Part shown: positions 19,501 to 26,792 of the stretch, piece after piece
Layout: every line of letters begins with the position of its first letter
Numbering within the stretch: position 1 is the stretch's first letter
Assembly (NCBI RefSeq): GCF_000485595.1
Contig: NW_014577614.1
Coordinates: 158,243 to 185,034, forward strand
Direction: 5' to 3'
Length of the DNA stretch: 26,792 nucleotides
DNA from: Priapulus caudatus
Lineage: Eukaryota; Priapulida; Priapulimorpha; Priapulimorphida; Priapulidae
Program-made: the position numbers and the translations under genes
Notes under the pieces: generated by a model
Told to the model about the DNA's origin: nothing
Seen by the model: the letters and a program-made list of their open reading frames with translations, nothing else
Databases searched by the model: none

Positions 19501-21716
19501 GAACTCCTCCCGATGTTGCTCGTCCTTGCTCAATTCTCACAAAGCTTCTTCTTCCCGCCACCAGGTAGCAGCGCGAGCAGCGAGCAGAGCACGCAGAGCG
19601 AGGGCGCTGGCGTCGCGGCGCCGCGGAACACGCTGCTGGCGATGGAGAGCTCGGCGCACGACCAGCAAGCAGTGCGGCGAATCATGCGTAGCATCGAGGA
19701 CGAGTTCCACATCGACCCGGCACAGCTGACACCGCAGAAGCTGTGGAGTCGTCCGCAGGCAGGGTGAGCGAGCCAATCACGACGCTGGATACCCGTCATT
19801 TGGAACGGACATTATTCATTCGGCATTATTGGCCGTGGCTACACGTCCGGTTACCAGACGCGCAGCTCCCAGGCTACGCGTCCGGTCATATATTTCTTAT
19901 GTGAACCCAACTATATTTTTCCAGTAAAAAACAATAAACAATAAGTTTTTACCATATTATTACTTATCCTTAGGTATTTTATCAAAAAAATGTGTTTTTG
20001 TAACTTTTGAAGCAATAGTAAATCCAGTAAAATCAACAATTTCAAAGGGGACGTGGCCTAATCGTGACTATCAGCTTATCAAGCCTATCAGCTTTGTAAT
20101 GGATGACCGGACACGTAGCCACTGCGGGCATTATTTCACACACAGTCACTGCACACGCACAGGAAGTGGTCTGCAGTCTGTCAAGGGGCCCGTCGTCGGA
20201 AACGTAGGGGGTTGTGATAATCGTGTAATTGCGCTTTAGAGGTTATGACGGTGTTGACTTATGGTGTCGTGACTGTTTACGATGTTTCTGAAAGTGGTTT
20301 GTTGATTGTTTTGGTATATTCTGTGAATTGTGAGGCAAGCAGTAGAGACTGTGTGTGAATGATTGCTGCTGCTGTTACTGATGCTGATCGTGCAAGCTTC
20401 CTCTAAATATATCCTAACCATTTTCTCCAGTTAATATTTTTGGTACTTGTGTTATTCAGTCGAGTGGTTTTGTAAAGAAAGCCACAGGTTGCCATTGGTT
20501 GCAAGGATAAATTTACGGGCTATTGTGTAGTTGTTAGCTGCTATAAATACATTTGAATTAGAAAGGTTCTGGCATTACAATGAATATGCTTTCCTGCTTT
20601 ATTTTAGCAACCTGACATTGGGTCATATGGACGAGCTAGGGCGCTACTGCACTGATTTTGAACCGGAGCCAAGGCGCAAGGATAAAGGTACAACACACTC
20701 TGTCACGTCTGATTGCTAACCATGCAAGGCTTAAAAAATTTACATGCAATTGAATGGCAATTCCTACTTGATCCTCCAGATTAGCTACCAGTCAGTTTGG
20801 ATGTATCTGCAGATGCATCCAAACTGACTGGTAGCTAATCTGGAGGATCAAGTAGGAATTGCCATTCAATTGCATGTTAATTTTTTAAGCCTTGCATGGT
20901 ACATTACTATTACTATTACAGGTTTTTGAGAAATTCATCAGCAATTGTCAAGGTGACAGGGTGATCGATCTGATAATGAACAAAGAATGTAGCCATGTAT
21001 TCAACCAAGTTATTATTCTGCATCATATGATGTATATAACGTTTACTATTTAAAACGTTGTTTTCTATGGAAACTTTGTTGTGCTGGTAAATGTGTGCTA
21101 TTGTGCAAGACAAGTTAAAACCTTTGTTAAACTTTAAGTTAAACTTTTTTAAAGTTTTGCACCACTTTTGCTCTGCTGTGTTGTCATGCAATTGCGAGTC
21201 AGCATAGTATCTACTGACACATGCACAGACTTGTTGTATGCCTTCTGTTAATTTGCTGATTTTTCTCTTGCTGTTTATTCAGCTTTCAAAATCTCCATGG
21301 CTGTGAAAAAGTTCATCACGAAAGATGAAGACAAGGTAGGCTGAGATTTGTTTTACCTTATAAGAGTTGACGTCAGCGGATATGTAACAAAAAACGAGTA
21401 CTTTATTAAACTCATCTGTCTGCAATGTGTTGTGTATCACTGCTGCTTAATTTGAATTGTAATTCGTTTTTCCATTTGTTCTTTCATGAATTAGTAATAA
21501 ATTATTGATGTCTAACAATTTTATCGTTAGGAAAAGGAAGATATGGCAGTGAAAATAGCTCAGATGATTGTTAATGACATTACAACCATCACCATGGGTG
21601 CACCCGTACTAAGTTCCGATACACAGAGCATATCTAGTCTGGACTCACATGAGGGCAGCACTGCAGCCATCGGATTCCAGGGCAGGCAGACGCGAGATTC
21701 ATCTCCGACAACGTGA
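8040..21716 (+). CDS. AKAP10: AKAP10 / D-AKAP2, dual RGS-domain A-kinase anchoring protein (complete, 13 coding exons)
   Basis: Exons: 8040-8064, 12870-13016, 13297-13878, 14419-14517, 15882-15966, 16737-16860, 17940-18076, 18539-18683, 19043-19163, 19565-19763, 20608-20687, 21283-21335, 21531-21716. Total 1983 nt, 660 residues plus TGA; the human protein is 662. Exon 1 encodes only MSFFKRRL and ends in phase 1 at a GTAAGC donor; its start matches human MSFFRRK. RGS-A begins near residue 105 (YVRFMEARAAGRLVRFWLDA), is interrupted by a poorly conserved insert (about 160-250), and resumes at IEADAMLVYSKF through LTSGTVYLEDLL to about 354. RGS-B spans about 355-460 (LLIEFWMATDNF, YFSLQATSPLGF, ESNICREDGPLPDCF). 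The PKA-binding amphipathic helix is at about 600-618 (MAVKIAQMIVNDI). Known role: anchors RI and RII regulatory subunits of PKA and binds Rab4/Rab11, at endosomes and mitochondria. Unlike human, it does not end in a PDZ ligand. Exon 3 is GC-rich compared with its neighbours. Confidence 0.95.
8065..11244. other. First part of AKAP10 intron 1
   Basis: Contents: mildly GC-rich sequence at 8440-8950, ACTAGT-rich low-complexity sequence at 8990-9180, and a stretch at 9639-10058 that is open in one frame on each strand (98 and 139 codons). That stretch shows no motif I recognise and may be an old repeat. From 10060 to 11240 I see no supported feature. Confidence 0.4.
8847..8927 (+). other. Short ORF with good initiation context inside AKAP10 intron 1
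   Basis: An ATG with G at -3 and G at +4 opens a 26-codon frame (MAAGSVRCDVDLDGIYRNLG...). A strong donor GTAAGT follows at 8954. I do not recognise the peptide. A transcript using that donor with the ATG at 8943 would join AKAP10 exon 2 out of phase, so it is not an obvious alternative AKAP10 start. It may be an unannotated exon, a uORF or chance. Confidence 0.2.
11245..11463 (+). pseudogene. 3' relic of a CR1/Jockey-type LINE reverse-transcriptase ORF
   Basis: Pieces of the conserved ORF2 C-terminal tail are visible on the + strand: FFSQRV, a stop, then in a shifted frame TALPTFVVEAKTVNCFKNK followed by LDLHW, ending at TGA 11461-11463. The pattern FFSxRVVNxWNxLPxxVVxAxSVNxFKxxLDxxW is typical of non-LTR retrotransposons of the CR1/L2/Jockey group. 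A stop codon and a frameshift near 11297 show it is dead. The minus-strand 78-codon frame over it is a shadow. Confidence 0.6.
11503..12064. mobile_element. Non-autonomous DNA element with long (~75 bp) imperfect terminal inverted repeats
   Basis: The left arm reads GTGTCTAAACAACC...GAAAACTAAACAACCGGCT...CGTTCTC (11503-11575). The right arm reads GAGAACGAAGAAGCCGGTTG, TTTAGTTTTCAGG...GTTTAGACACCTACC (about 11985-12060). They are complementary over most of their length. TATAA lies close to both ends, but I cannot fix the duplication exactly. The interior carries a tRNA-like segment (11704-11761) and a TTAGGG-like stretch (11643-11672). No transposase is visible. Confidence 0.65.
11704..11761 (+). 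repeat. tRNA-like SINE head
   Basis: GTCTCAACGGTAGCGCTTTC followed about 35 nt later by GTGTTCGAACA resembles the D-arm/A box and T-arm/B box order of tRNA-derived SINEs (CTCAACGGTTAGCGC...GGTTCGAATC). The B box is imperfect and no full cloverleaf can be drawn, so this is a SINE relic rather than a tRNA gene. It lies inside the TIR element at 11503-12064. Confidence 0.45.
12257..12508. mobile_element. TIR element (MITE), copy B of the GTCTATGTCCCCC family
   Basis: Terminal inverted repeats of about 40 bp differ at very few positions. The left reads GTCTATGTCCCCCAGGGTAC then TGCCGGAACATACCCTGGGT. The right is its complement, ending CCCTGGGGGACATAGAC. If the ends are TGTCCCCC...GGGGGACA, a TA dinucleotide flanks both sides, as for Tc1/mariner-like elements. 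A secondary inverted repeat (GGTCCGGTATA/TATATGCCGGACC) lies inside. No coding capacity. Confidence 0.75.
14518..15881. other. AKAP10 intron 4
   Basis: AT-rich intronic sequence between the exon ending 14517 and the exon starting 15882. I see no repeat structure, conserved ORF or RNA gene in it. Confidence 0.5.
16139..16556. mobile_element. hAT-like non-autonomous element (AKAP10 intron 5)
   Basis: The left end CAGGGCGCGAAATTAGCACC (then GGCCC) pairs with the right end GGGCCGGTGC...AATTTCATGCCCTG, apart from about 10 extra bases in the right arm. CAGGG termini are common in hAT elements. The flanks are TA-rich (ATATATAT left, TATATATA right), compatible with an 8-bp duplication inside a TA microsatellite but not provable. 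A second internal inverted repeat involves the GAGGGC/GCCCTC segments. No ORF. Confidence 0.65.
16557..16588. repeat. (TA)n microsatellite
   Basis: About 16 TA units follow the right end of the hAT-like element directly; they may have expanded from its target site. Confidence 0.9.
16950..16990. mobile_element. Palindromic mini-element, copy 3 (AKAP10 intron 6)
   Basis: CATGAGCAAATAAAAAC pairs imperfectly with the right arm ending TTCACTCCTG. Flanking 7-mers are AATTTAT (16943-16949) and AACTTAT (16991-16997), 6 of 7 identical. It is closest to the copy at 18223, sharing the AATAAAAACAAA interior. A more decayed member of the family. Confidence 0.6.
18223..18263. mobile_element. Palindromic mini-element, copy 4 (AKAP10 intron 7)
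   Basis: CAGGAGTGAATAA pairs with TTATTCACTCCTA around a short centre. The flanking 7-mers TTAGTAT (18216-18222) and TTCGTAT (18264-18270) match at 6 of 7 positions. Same termini and size as the other copies. Confidence 0.7.
18740..18985. repeat. Degenerate CA/GCAC-rich tract (AKAP10 intron 8)
   Basis: Scattered ATGCACA, CACACA, GCATGCATGCA and ACGTGCA units indicate a decayed microsatellite. The open frames crossing it on both strands (Cys/His/Met-rich) are compositional. Confidence 0.65.
19305..19357. mobile_element. Imperfect palindrome, possible divergent mini-element (AKAP10 intron 9)
   Basis: AGCAGTAAAATAATAAGGGATC pairs, with about three mismatches, with the right arm GGATCCTTTATCATCTTACTGCT. 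The start CAGCAGTAAAATAATA resembles the CAGGAGTAGATAATA end of the palindromic family. No clear flanking 7-bp duplication, so membership is tentative. Confidence 0.45.
19833..20124. mobile_element. hAT-like MITE with CAGTGGCTAC-type ends (AKAP10 intron 10)
   Basis: The left end CCGTGGCTACACGTCCGGTT pairs with the right end GACCGGACACGTAGCCACTG. CAGTGGC termini are typical of hAT elements. GGCATTATT occurs just outside both ends (19822-19830 and 20127-20135), a plausible duplication displaced by two bases on each side. Related CGTCCGG motifs repeat inside the left arm. No ORF. Confidence 0.65.
20719..20900. repeat. 182-bp near-perfect palindrome (AKAP10 intron 11)
   Basis: Two 91-nt arms meet at CTGCAG (20807-20812) with no spacer. 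Only two mismatched pairs are visible (20741/20878 and 20804/20815). The outer ends are ACCATGCAAGGC and GCCTTGCATGGT. A 7-mer ATTGCTA abuts the left end and ATTACTA begins two bases past the right end, 6 of 7 identical. The arms hold no recognisable gene. The intronic transcript would fold into one long hairpin. Confidence 0.9.
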
Positions 21717-23069
21717 AAACAAGAGTGCGCTCGTCGCCCGACTGAATCTTACGTATTGTGCTCCTGATTTTACTAGACGTTGAACATTGGAGGCCGGACG
21801 TTCCATTGCATGGGACAAACCGGTGCAGGGCAATAAGTTAGGTCACACTAAGGAAGGAGTGTTGTGCTGATAGCACGCATGTGACACATCTCCCAATTTA
21901 TCTTCGTCAAGATGCATGTATTTGTACATATATATTTACATTTAGATATATAAATAGAGTTAAAATATGTGGTGCCGATAACTTAGGACATAGTTAGTGC
22001 TCAGGCAAGCAGTGCGAAAGATTGTGCAGTGGCTAAAGCCTTGTGGATGGCCTTCGATATCAGGCTGCGATGTTGTCTGAAGGAACTTGCCCAATGAGGG
22101 TGTCTCTGCCACGTGCTGTCATTCCTGTGTACTTTTGATTTCGTTGAGAAACGTTTAGTTGCAGTTATAAGACACACGTGTTACACACCTTAAGTTCACT
22201 TGTTTCTGCATAAAAGATGATACTATTACACATACTGACCTCTGTTTTGTTAGAAAAAAAGGCAGTGGCATGGAGATCGAGTTCAATATGCAATTGGCAT
22301 GCACTTAGCTATAGAGGTTGTAAATTGAAATCGCATTCGACAAAAATTTGGCCTGATTTAGAGCGGATATTGTGCAGTGTTTCTCAGACTGGGAAGACAC
22401 GTGCATCTTTAATGATACAAACTTGTAGGAGCATTGTATCTGCTCCCTAACACCAGTCAGAAGGGCGGTTTACTTAGAAGCCTGATTACTAGCATCTAAC
22501 ACCAATTACGTTTTGCTTGCCCGGCCCACTATCGTGACGTTCTTGTCTCAGTGATGTGAAAATCATGTGTAAAGGTGGCGCCACTAGGCAGATAATTTTA
22601 TCAGCTGAGGTTAACTGTGACCAGTTTGGGGGATATTTTCACGAAGCAGCGTTTTTATAATATGGTTAATCTTATTGGAATTTATTATCTTGTTACTGTA
22701 CAGAAATATAGAATGATTATGGTAGTTTTGAACACAGTGGATAATATGCAATTGTTGCATTTGGAGCGATGTCAAGAGCTCGTTAATATCCAGATATCAA
22801 TCGTGTCAATGATATTTAATGCCCATTATCATGTTAATGGGTTCTTGATGATTCATAAGAATTAAATGTGATATTTACCAGTACTCCTCTGTGTGTGCGG
22901 GTGTTGAAGAAAGTACAAGCTACTGTCTCTGTAGCAAATTAATGATAAGAGACTATGGAATAGGATGACACTATGAGATACCGAACTTTACATGATCACA
23001 ACCTAAGACTGAATACAACGTAGAAAAAACATCATCTGATTCTATTTAGTTATGGAATTTGTACATGAG
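21717..23069. other. AKAP10 3' UTR and downstream spacer
   Basis: AT-rich sequence without a convincing ORF. No AATAAA is evident close to the stop; the first clear one is at 23443-23448, 1.7 kb downstream, so the 3' end cannot be fixed. Short frames at 22217-22450 and 22617-22865 lack recognisable features. Confidence 0.4.
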
Positions 23070-23084
23070 TAGCGCGCGCGTGTG

Positions 23085-23152
<68 letters not shown>

Positions 23153-23185
23153 TGTGTGTGGGGGTGCGTACGTGTGTGTGTGGGA
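23070..23185. repeat. (GT)n/(GCGT)n compound microsatellite
   Basis: GCGCGCG, then about 9 GT units, then about 13-14 GCGT units, then interrupted GT/GGGG sequence. Alternating purine-pyrimidine sequence with Z-DNA potential. The Thr/His/Ala-Arg frames read across it are artefacts. Confidence 0.95.
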
Positions 23186-23617
23186 AGGGGGGTGGGGAGA
23201 GAGAGTGGCAGAGAATGGAATACCTTCTTGTTTTGTATTGTGTAGGTATGTGTGATGTGAGGGGAGTGTAATAGAACCATGTATTGCATGCAGTACAACT
23301 TGACAGTCGATGATTATGAGCCAATTCTTCAGGTAGAATATCTGAAACTGTATGCATCATTTCTGATGTAATCAGAAAAGGCTGTTATTGGAACCTGTGG
23401 TTTATTAACAAAGCTGATGGCAGTTGTATCTAGAAGTATTCTAATAAATTATGTTTTTAAAAATGAACCTTTGATTTTGTGATATGGTTTTAGAATTCAA
23501 GTATAGGACAATTGTGTTTAGTAAAAATGAAATGCTTTTCTGTTCGCTTTCCCCTCACCCTAATCTTATATCTCGCCCCTTGTATCACATCTATACCACT
23601 GATCTCTATAATACTAA

Positions 23618-23657
23618 CAGGAGTAGATAATAGAAGATCTTCTATTATCTACTCCTG
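23618..23657. mobile_element. Palindromic mini-element, copy 5 (upstream of BCR), perfect 40-bp palindrome
   Basis: CAGGAGTAGATAATAGAAGA is followed immediately by its exact reverse complement. ATACTAA flanks it on both sides without mismatch (23611-23617 and 23658-23664). It is the best preserved copy and shares its full arm sequence with the copy at 1234. Confidence 0.85.
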
Positions 23658-23681
23658 ATACTAACTACATGATACATCATA

Positions 23682-23734
23682 CATGAGCGAATATAATAAT
23701 AGATCTAATAATAATCTATTATTATTTACACCTG
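23682..23734. mobile_element. Palindromic mini-element, possible copy 6
   Basis: CATGAGCGAATATAATAATA pairs imperfectly with a right arm ending TATTATTATTTACACCTG; the centre is AGATCTAATAATAATCT. It starts 17 bp after the duplication of copy 5. The flanking 7-mers (CATCATA/CTAACTA) agree at only 4 of 7 positions, so assignment is tentative. Confidence 0.5.
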
Positions 23735-23879
23735 CTAACTATATTACTATATAGAAATCAGTGGTCTATACATATTACTGATATATATAATAATTAATAA
23801 TCAGTATATTATATCAAGAGCGTATTAAGAATGATTATATCTATCTCTACTGATGGTGCTATACGTTCTTAAAATAAAT

Positions 23880-24175
23880 GTTTGCATTTTCTGATCGACA
23901 GATGGCGCTGGTGGTCCGCTTGTTTACATTATTAGTGGCCGTTCGCGCTTCACATGAGTGAGTGCGTCAGTCGGCGTACTAACACGCATTACAACATGTG
24001 CACGGCGAGCGGACGGACGTAGTCAGCGAACGCTCCCGTCGACCTGCCAATATCCGCGTTTGTCACCTTTCACCGTGTGTTACAGAGCAGGCTCCGGCGG
24101 TGTGATTCTGTGCGCGACAAAGCGGATTCGTCGCCGCGACACAGGGAGAGAAGAATCCACGCGTACGTCGCTGTG
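23880..24175 (+). promoter_or_regulatory. Upstream region and leader of the BCR-like gene
   Basis: Composition shifts here from AT-rich to GC/CpG-rich. CAGATGGCGC at 23900-23909 fits the YAGRKGGCRS core of the CTCF consensus and is also YY1/TISU-like. Its ATG (23902) opens a 19-codon upstream ORF (MALVVRLFTLLVAVRASHE) that stops at 23961. No TATA box near. The frame of the main ORF is open upstream of 24176, but without coding-like features. Confidence 0.45.
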
Positions 24176-25436
24176 ATGTCGACGACGCTGGAGGACTTTT
24201 ACGAGGCGTGGAAGGCGAGGTTTCCCGACAAGGAGCTACCGGAGAACACCATCCAGCTGATCCGCGTCGCGAAGGAGCGCCACCACAAGCGTGTCATCGA
24301 GCTGGACAGTAGCCTAAAGCGCGAGCGGGCCGTGCTCGCTTACCTGGAGCGAATACTGAAGGAAAACGAGCGCCAGGCTGCTGCCATTCGAGAGGAAACC
24401 GGAAAGGCACCGGAAACCGGCAGTAGCCTCAACGCATCGCCAGCGTCCGATGCTCATAATGCTGTTGCATCGCCGAGCGACAGGCAGCAGGAGCAGCAGC
24501 AGGAGCAGCAGCAGGAGCATGCGAAGGACGGAGGAGGCACCGGAGGAGGAAGCGGCGTGGGAGGCTGCAGCGCAGACATCACCGAAGAGTTCCAGTCGCT
24601 CGACAGCGGCCTAGACAGCAGCGCGCACACGCCGCAGACGCGCTCCACCGAGTCGCTCGAAGCTGAACACTCGAAGACCGCCGCGCGACCCAGCCCTGAC
24701 CCCGACGGCGGCGCCTCTCCCGAAATGGACACGATACGGCGCGCCGTCAGCGCCACCTACCAGATCGCGGGCGCGGCGGCGGCCATCGTGCTTGTCAAGG
24801 AGCTGCCATCGCCCGACTACGAGGTCGACATCATGGAGCAGAAGTCTGTTCTCGGCGACGACAGCGATGCGTCTCGTTGCTCCGGCTCGTCCCGGAGTCT
24901 CAACGCGTCGTCCGGCGGCCGCTGCGACGACGCCTCGCCGACCCCCGCGGCGACGGTGGCGCCCCCTCACACGCGCTTCTCGGGGTCGGACGCCTCGCTG
25001 CACGCTGGTCTCATCGACGACCTCGAGACGCTGCGTGAGGACGAGAGCAGTGATGGCAGCGGCGGCAGCGGCGGCAGCGCCCCCTATGCGGAGGGCGCGG
25101 CGGGGACGCGGCGGCGGCGGCAGTACGAGGACGTGCTCGTGCCATACGCCCCCTGCCGGCTGAAGCGCAGCGACACTCAGTTCTCGACGGACTCGAGCGC
25201 GAGCGAGTGCGCTGCCGACGAACCCGACGCTCCTTACCTCGACCGCCCCGTCGCGATCGATGCCATCATGCGCGGGCGCGCTCGCTCCGACGGCAGCTAC
25301 GTGAACATCGATGCGATCGCGGGATCGTACGCGTGGCAGACGTCGCGCGACGACAACGACGACGGTCGCCACGACTCGCTGCGTCACTCCGTCATCAGCG
25401 AGGTCGGAGAGGACCTGGCCGGCGACCACGACGAAG
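24176..25436 (+). CDS. BCR: BCR-like RhoGEF/GTPase-activating protein, exon 1 (3' partial)
   Basis: The start is ATG 24176, after which LEDFYEAWKARFPDKELPE aligns with the start of the BCR oligomerisation domain (human FAEAWKAQFPDSEPP). Residues about 5-75 form a charged coiled coil (RERAVLAYLERILKENERQA), the tetramerising segment in human BCR. The rest is low complexity and probably disordered: a Gln/Glu run near 102-114, Gly/Ser runs, and many Ser/Asp. A YVNI motif at Tyr375 fits the Grb2 SH2 consensus YxN. The exon ends at GAA G|GTGCGT (25436), 420 codons plus one base; human BCR exon 1 encodes 426 residues. The kinase-like, DH-PH, C2 and RhoGAP parts would lie beyond the window. The frame stays open to 25558, so a read-through short form cannot be excluded. 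The call rests mainly on the N-terminus and exon architecture; the mid-region does not align. ABR lacks this N-terminus. Confidence 0.82.
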
Positions 25437-26261
25437 GTGCGTTGGCGGTTGGCGTTCTCTCGTGTGTTGAGTTGTCGACTTGTGTCTCTTGCGCCCGTAG
25501 TGTTCCGATGTTCTTGTGTTTGCTGATGTCTCGTGATCTCTCGTATAATACCTCGTAGATGCCTTTCTGGGAGCCTTCTCCATTCACTCACCATAGGACC
25601 TGGTGCTTGAAAGCAAGTGCAGTACAGCAAAGCAAGTGACTTGCAGAATTTTTTTTGCAAATTGCGGATGAAAGCCATCCAGCTGCTTGCTAATTTTTTT
25701 TCTTGTTTTGCTCGTTAATCGCAGAGTTTCCCATTTCACGTATTTTCTCAAAAGGATAGTGGCTGAGCATTGTCCCCACGCATTACGTCCTTAGTTGAAA
25801 TCTGCCGGCGCATACTATAAGACTTCTGTCTGAGAAGTCCCGCGAATGGTTGATCTTGCGCAGAGGTTTACGGAATTGCATTGACTAGTTGCGAAACTAA
25901 TGCCTCAGTGACTAGCAGAGCTGAATGCGTACAGTGTGAGTGCATATGTGTGAGGCGGATCCGATCCTGCAGCCAGAGTGGCAGAAAAGCAGCAGGTTAG
26001 CAACAGGCTATAACATTAAATGTGACAATTTTAACAAATTTTGTGACTAACAGCAGCGACAGGGCGCTCGCGTGCTCTCTCCTGCCCCCTGATCGCGAAT
26101 TGATGAACTGCACGGCAGATGGACTGCGTACGGCGTTGATGTATTTCTTCGCCTCCGATGTGTCGTTTATTATACATGGTTATTATCACCTGTTTTATGT
26201 AGAGCTGTGACTCACACTTGATTGCCGCATAGTGTGCCGTGTGAATGCATTCGCCGGTGGG
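25437..26261. other. Start of BCR intron 1
   Basis: Mixed-composition sequence with no convincing ORF or repeat. The frame at 26022-26210 has no recognisable feature. Confidence 0.5.
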
Positions 26262-26350
26262 AAGCGGTGGAGTAAGGGGGAAGAGGGAGAGAGAGAGAGG
26301 GGCGAAAGAGGCAAGAGAGAGAGGGGAGGTAGGGGAGTGAGAGGGGGAAA
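26262..26350. repeat. Purine-rich GA/GGGA tract
   Basis: Irregular AGAGAGAG, GGGGAGG and GAAAGAGG sequence, almost all purine on the + strand. A minor outlier of the long GA tract beginning about 130 bp further on. Confidence 0.8.
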
Positions 26351-26482
26351 AGAACTACAGTACTAGTACCGACCATGCGCGCGTTCTCTCTCTCGTGTTT
26401 ACACGCGTCGTATGACGAGTATGACGCATTACCTGTGATGACATGTACATTCAACCGACCTGCTCGTGTTCAGATAACAAAA

Positions 26483-26792
<310 letters not shown>

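Noticed and set aside
23046-23360. 104-codon minus-strand frame
   Set aside because: Product of the GT/GCGT microsatellite (Thr/His/Ala/Arg repeats).
24077-24175. Upstream extension of the BCR frame by 33 codons
   Set aside because: It opens at a non-ATG codon, is Arg/Ser-rich and lies in the leader; the ATG at 24176 gives the family-like N-terminus.
24611-25678. 355-codon minus-strand frame
   Set aside because: Antisense shadow of the GC-rich BCR exon 1; Arg/Val-rich with no recognisable domain.

Overview
This window comes from an animal nuclear genome. It holds three spliced protein-coding genes, all on the + strand, with GT-AG introns, and a dense load of short transposable elements and simple repeats in introns and spacers. 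Introns of a few hundred bases up to 4.8 kb, animal-specific proteins (an RGS-containing A-kinase anchor, a BCR-type protein) and abundant CpG outside the genes suggest a non-vertebrate metazoan. I cannot place it to phylum from the sequence.

Layout. (1) 1-4522: WDR18, a WD40 component of the Rix1/PELP1-TEX10-WDR18 60S ribosome maturation complex. Ten coding exons are visible; only the short first coding exon is missing, off the left edge. (2) 4523-7870: spacer with ACGTGCG-type tandem arrays, a decayed A/C-rich array, an isolated CCAAT/TATA/Inr-like block and two small transposable elements. (3) 7871-8039: probable AKAP10 promoter, with a TCTCGCGAGA palindrome and a YY1/TISU-like site. (4) 8040-21716: a complete AKAP10 (D-AKAP2) gene of 13 coding exons. 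The spliced exons sum to 1983 nt (660 residues plus stop), with all junction phases agreeing. Intron 1 (about 4.8 kb) contains a LINE 3' relic, an inverted-repeat element carrying a tRNA-like SINE head, and a TA-flanked MITE. Later introns hold two hAT-like elements and a 182-bp near-perfect palindrome. (5) 21717-24175: AKAP10 3' flank, a GT/GCGT microsatellite, two palindromic elements and the upstream region of the next gene. (6) 24176-25436: exon 1 of a BCR-like gene (N-terminal coiled coil and long disordered region). Its first intron runs into a long GA repeat that ends the window.

The genes have separate known roles: ribosome assembly, PKA anchoring with RGS domains, and a Rho regulator. 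I see no evidence of a shared pathway and no operon. The most interesting unexplained structure is a dispersed family of tiny palindromic elements (about 40-84 bp, ends CAGGAGT...ACTCCTG). Five copies are each bracketed by a 7-bp direct repeat, and two copies lie upstream of gene starts.
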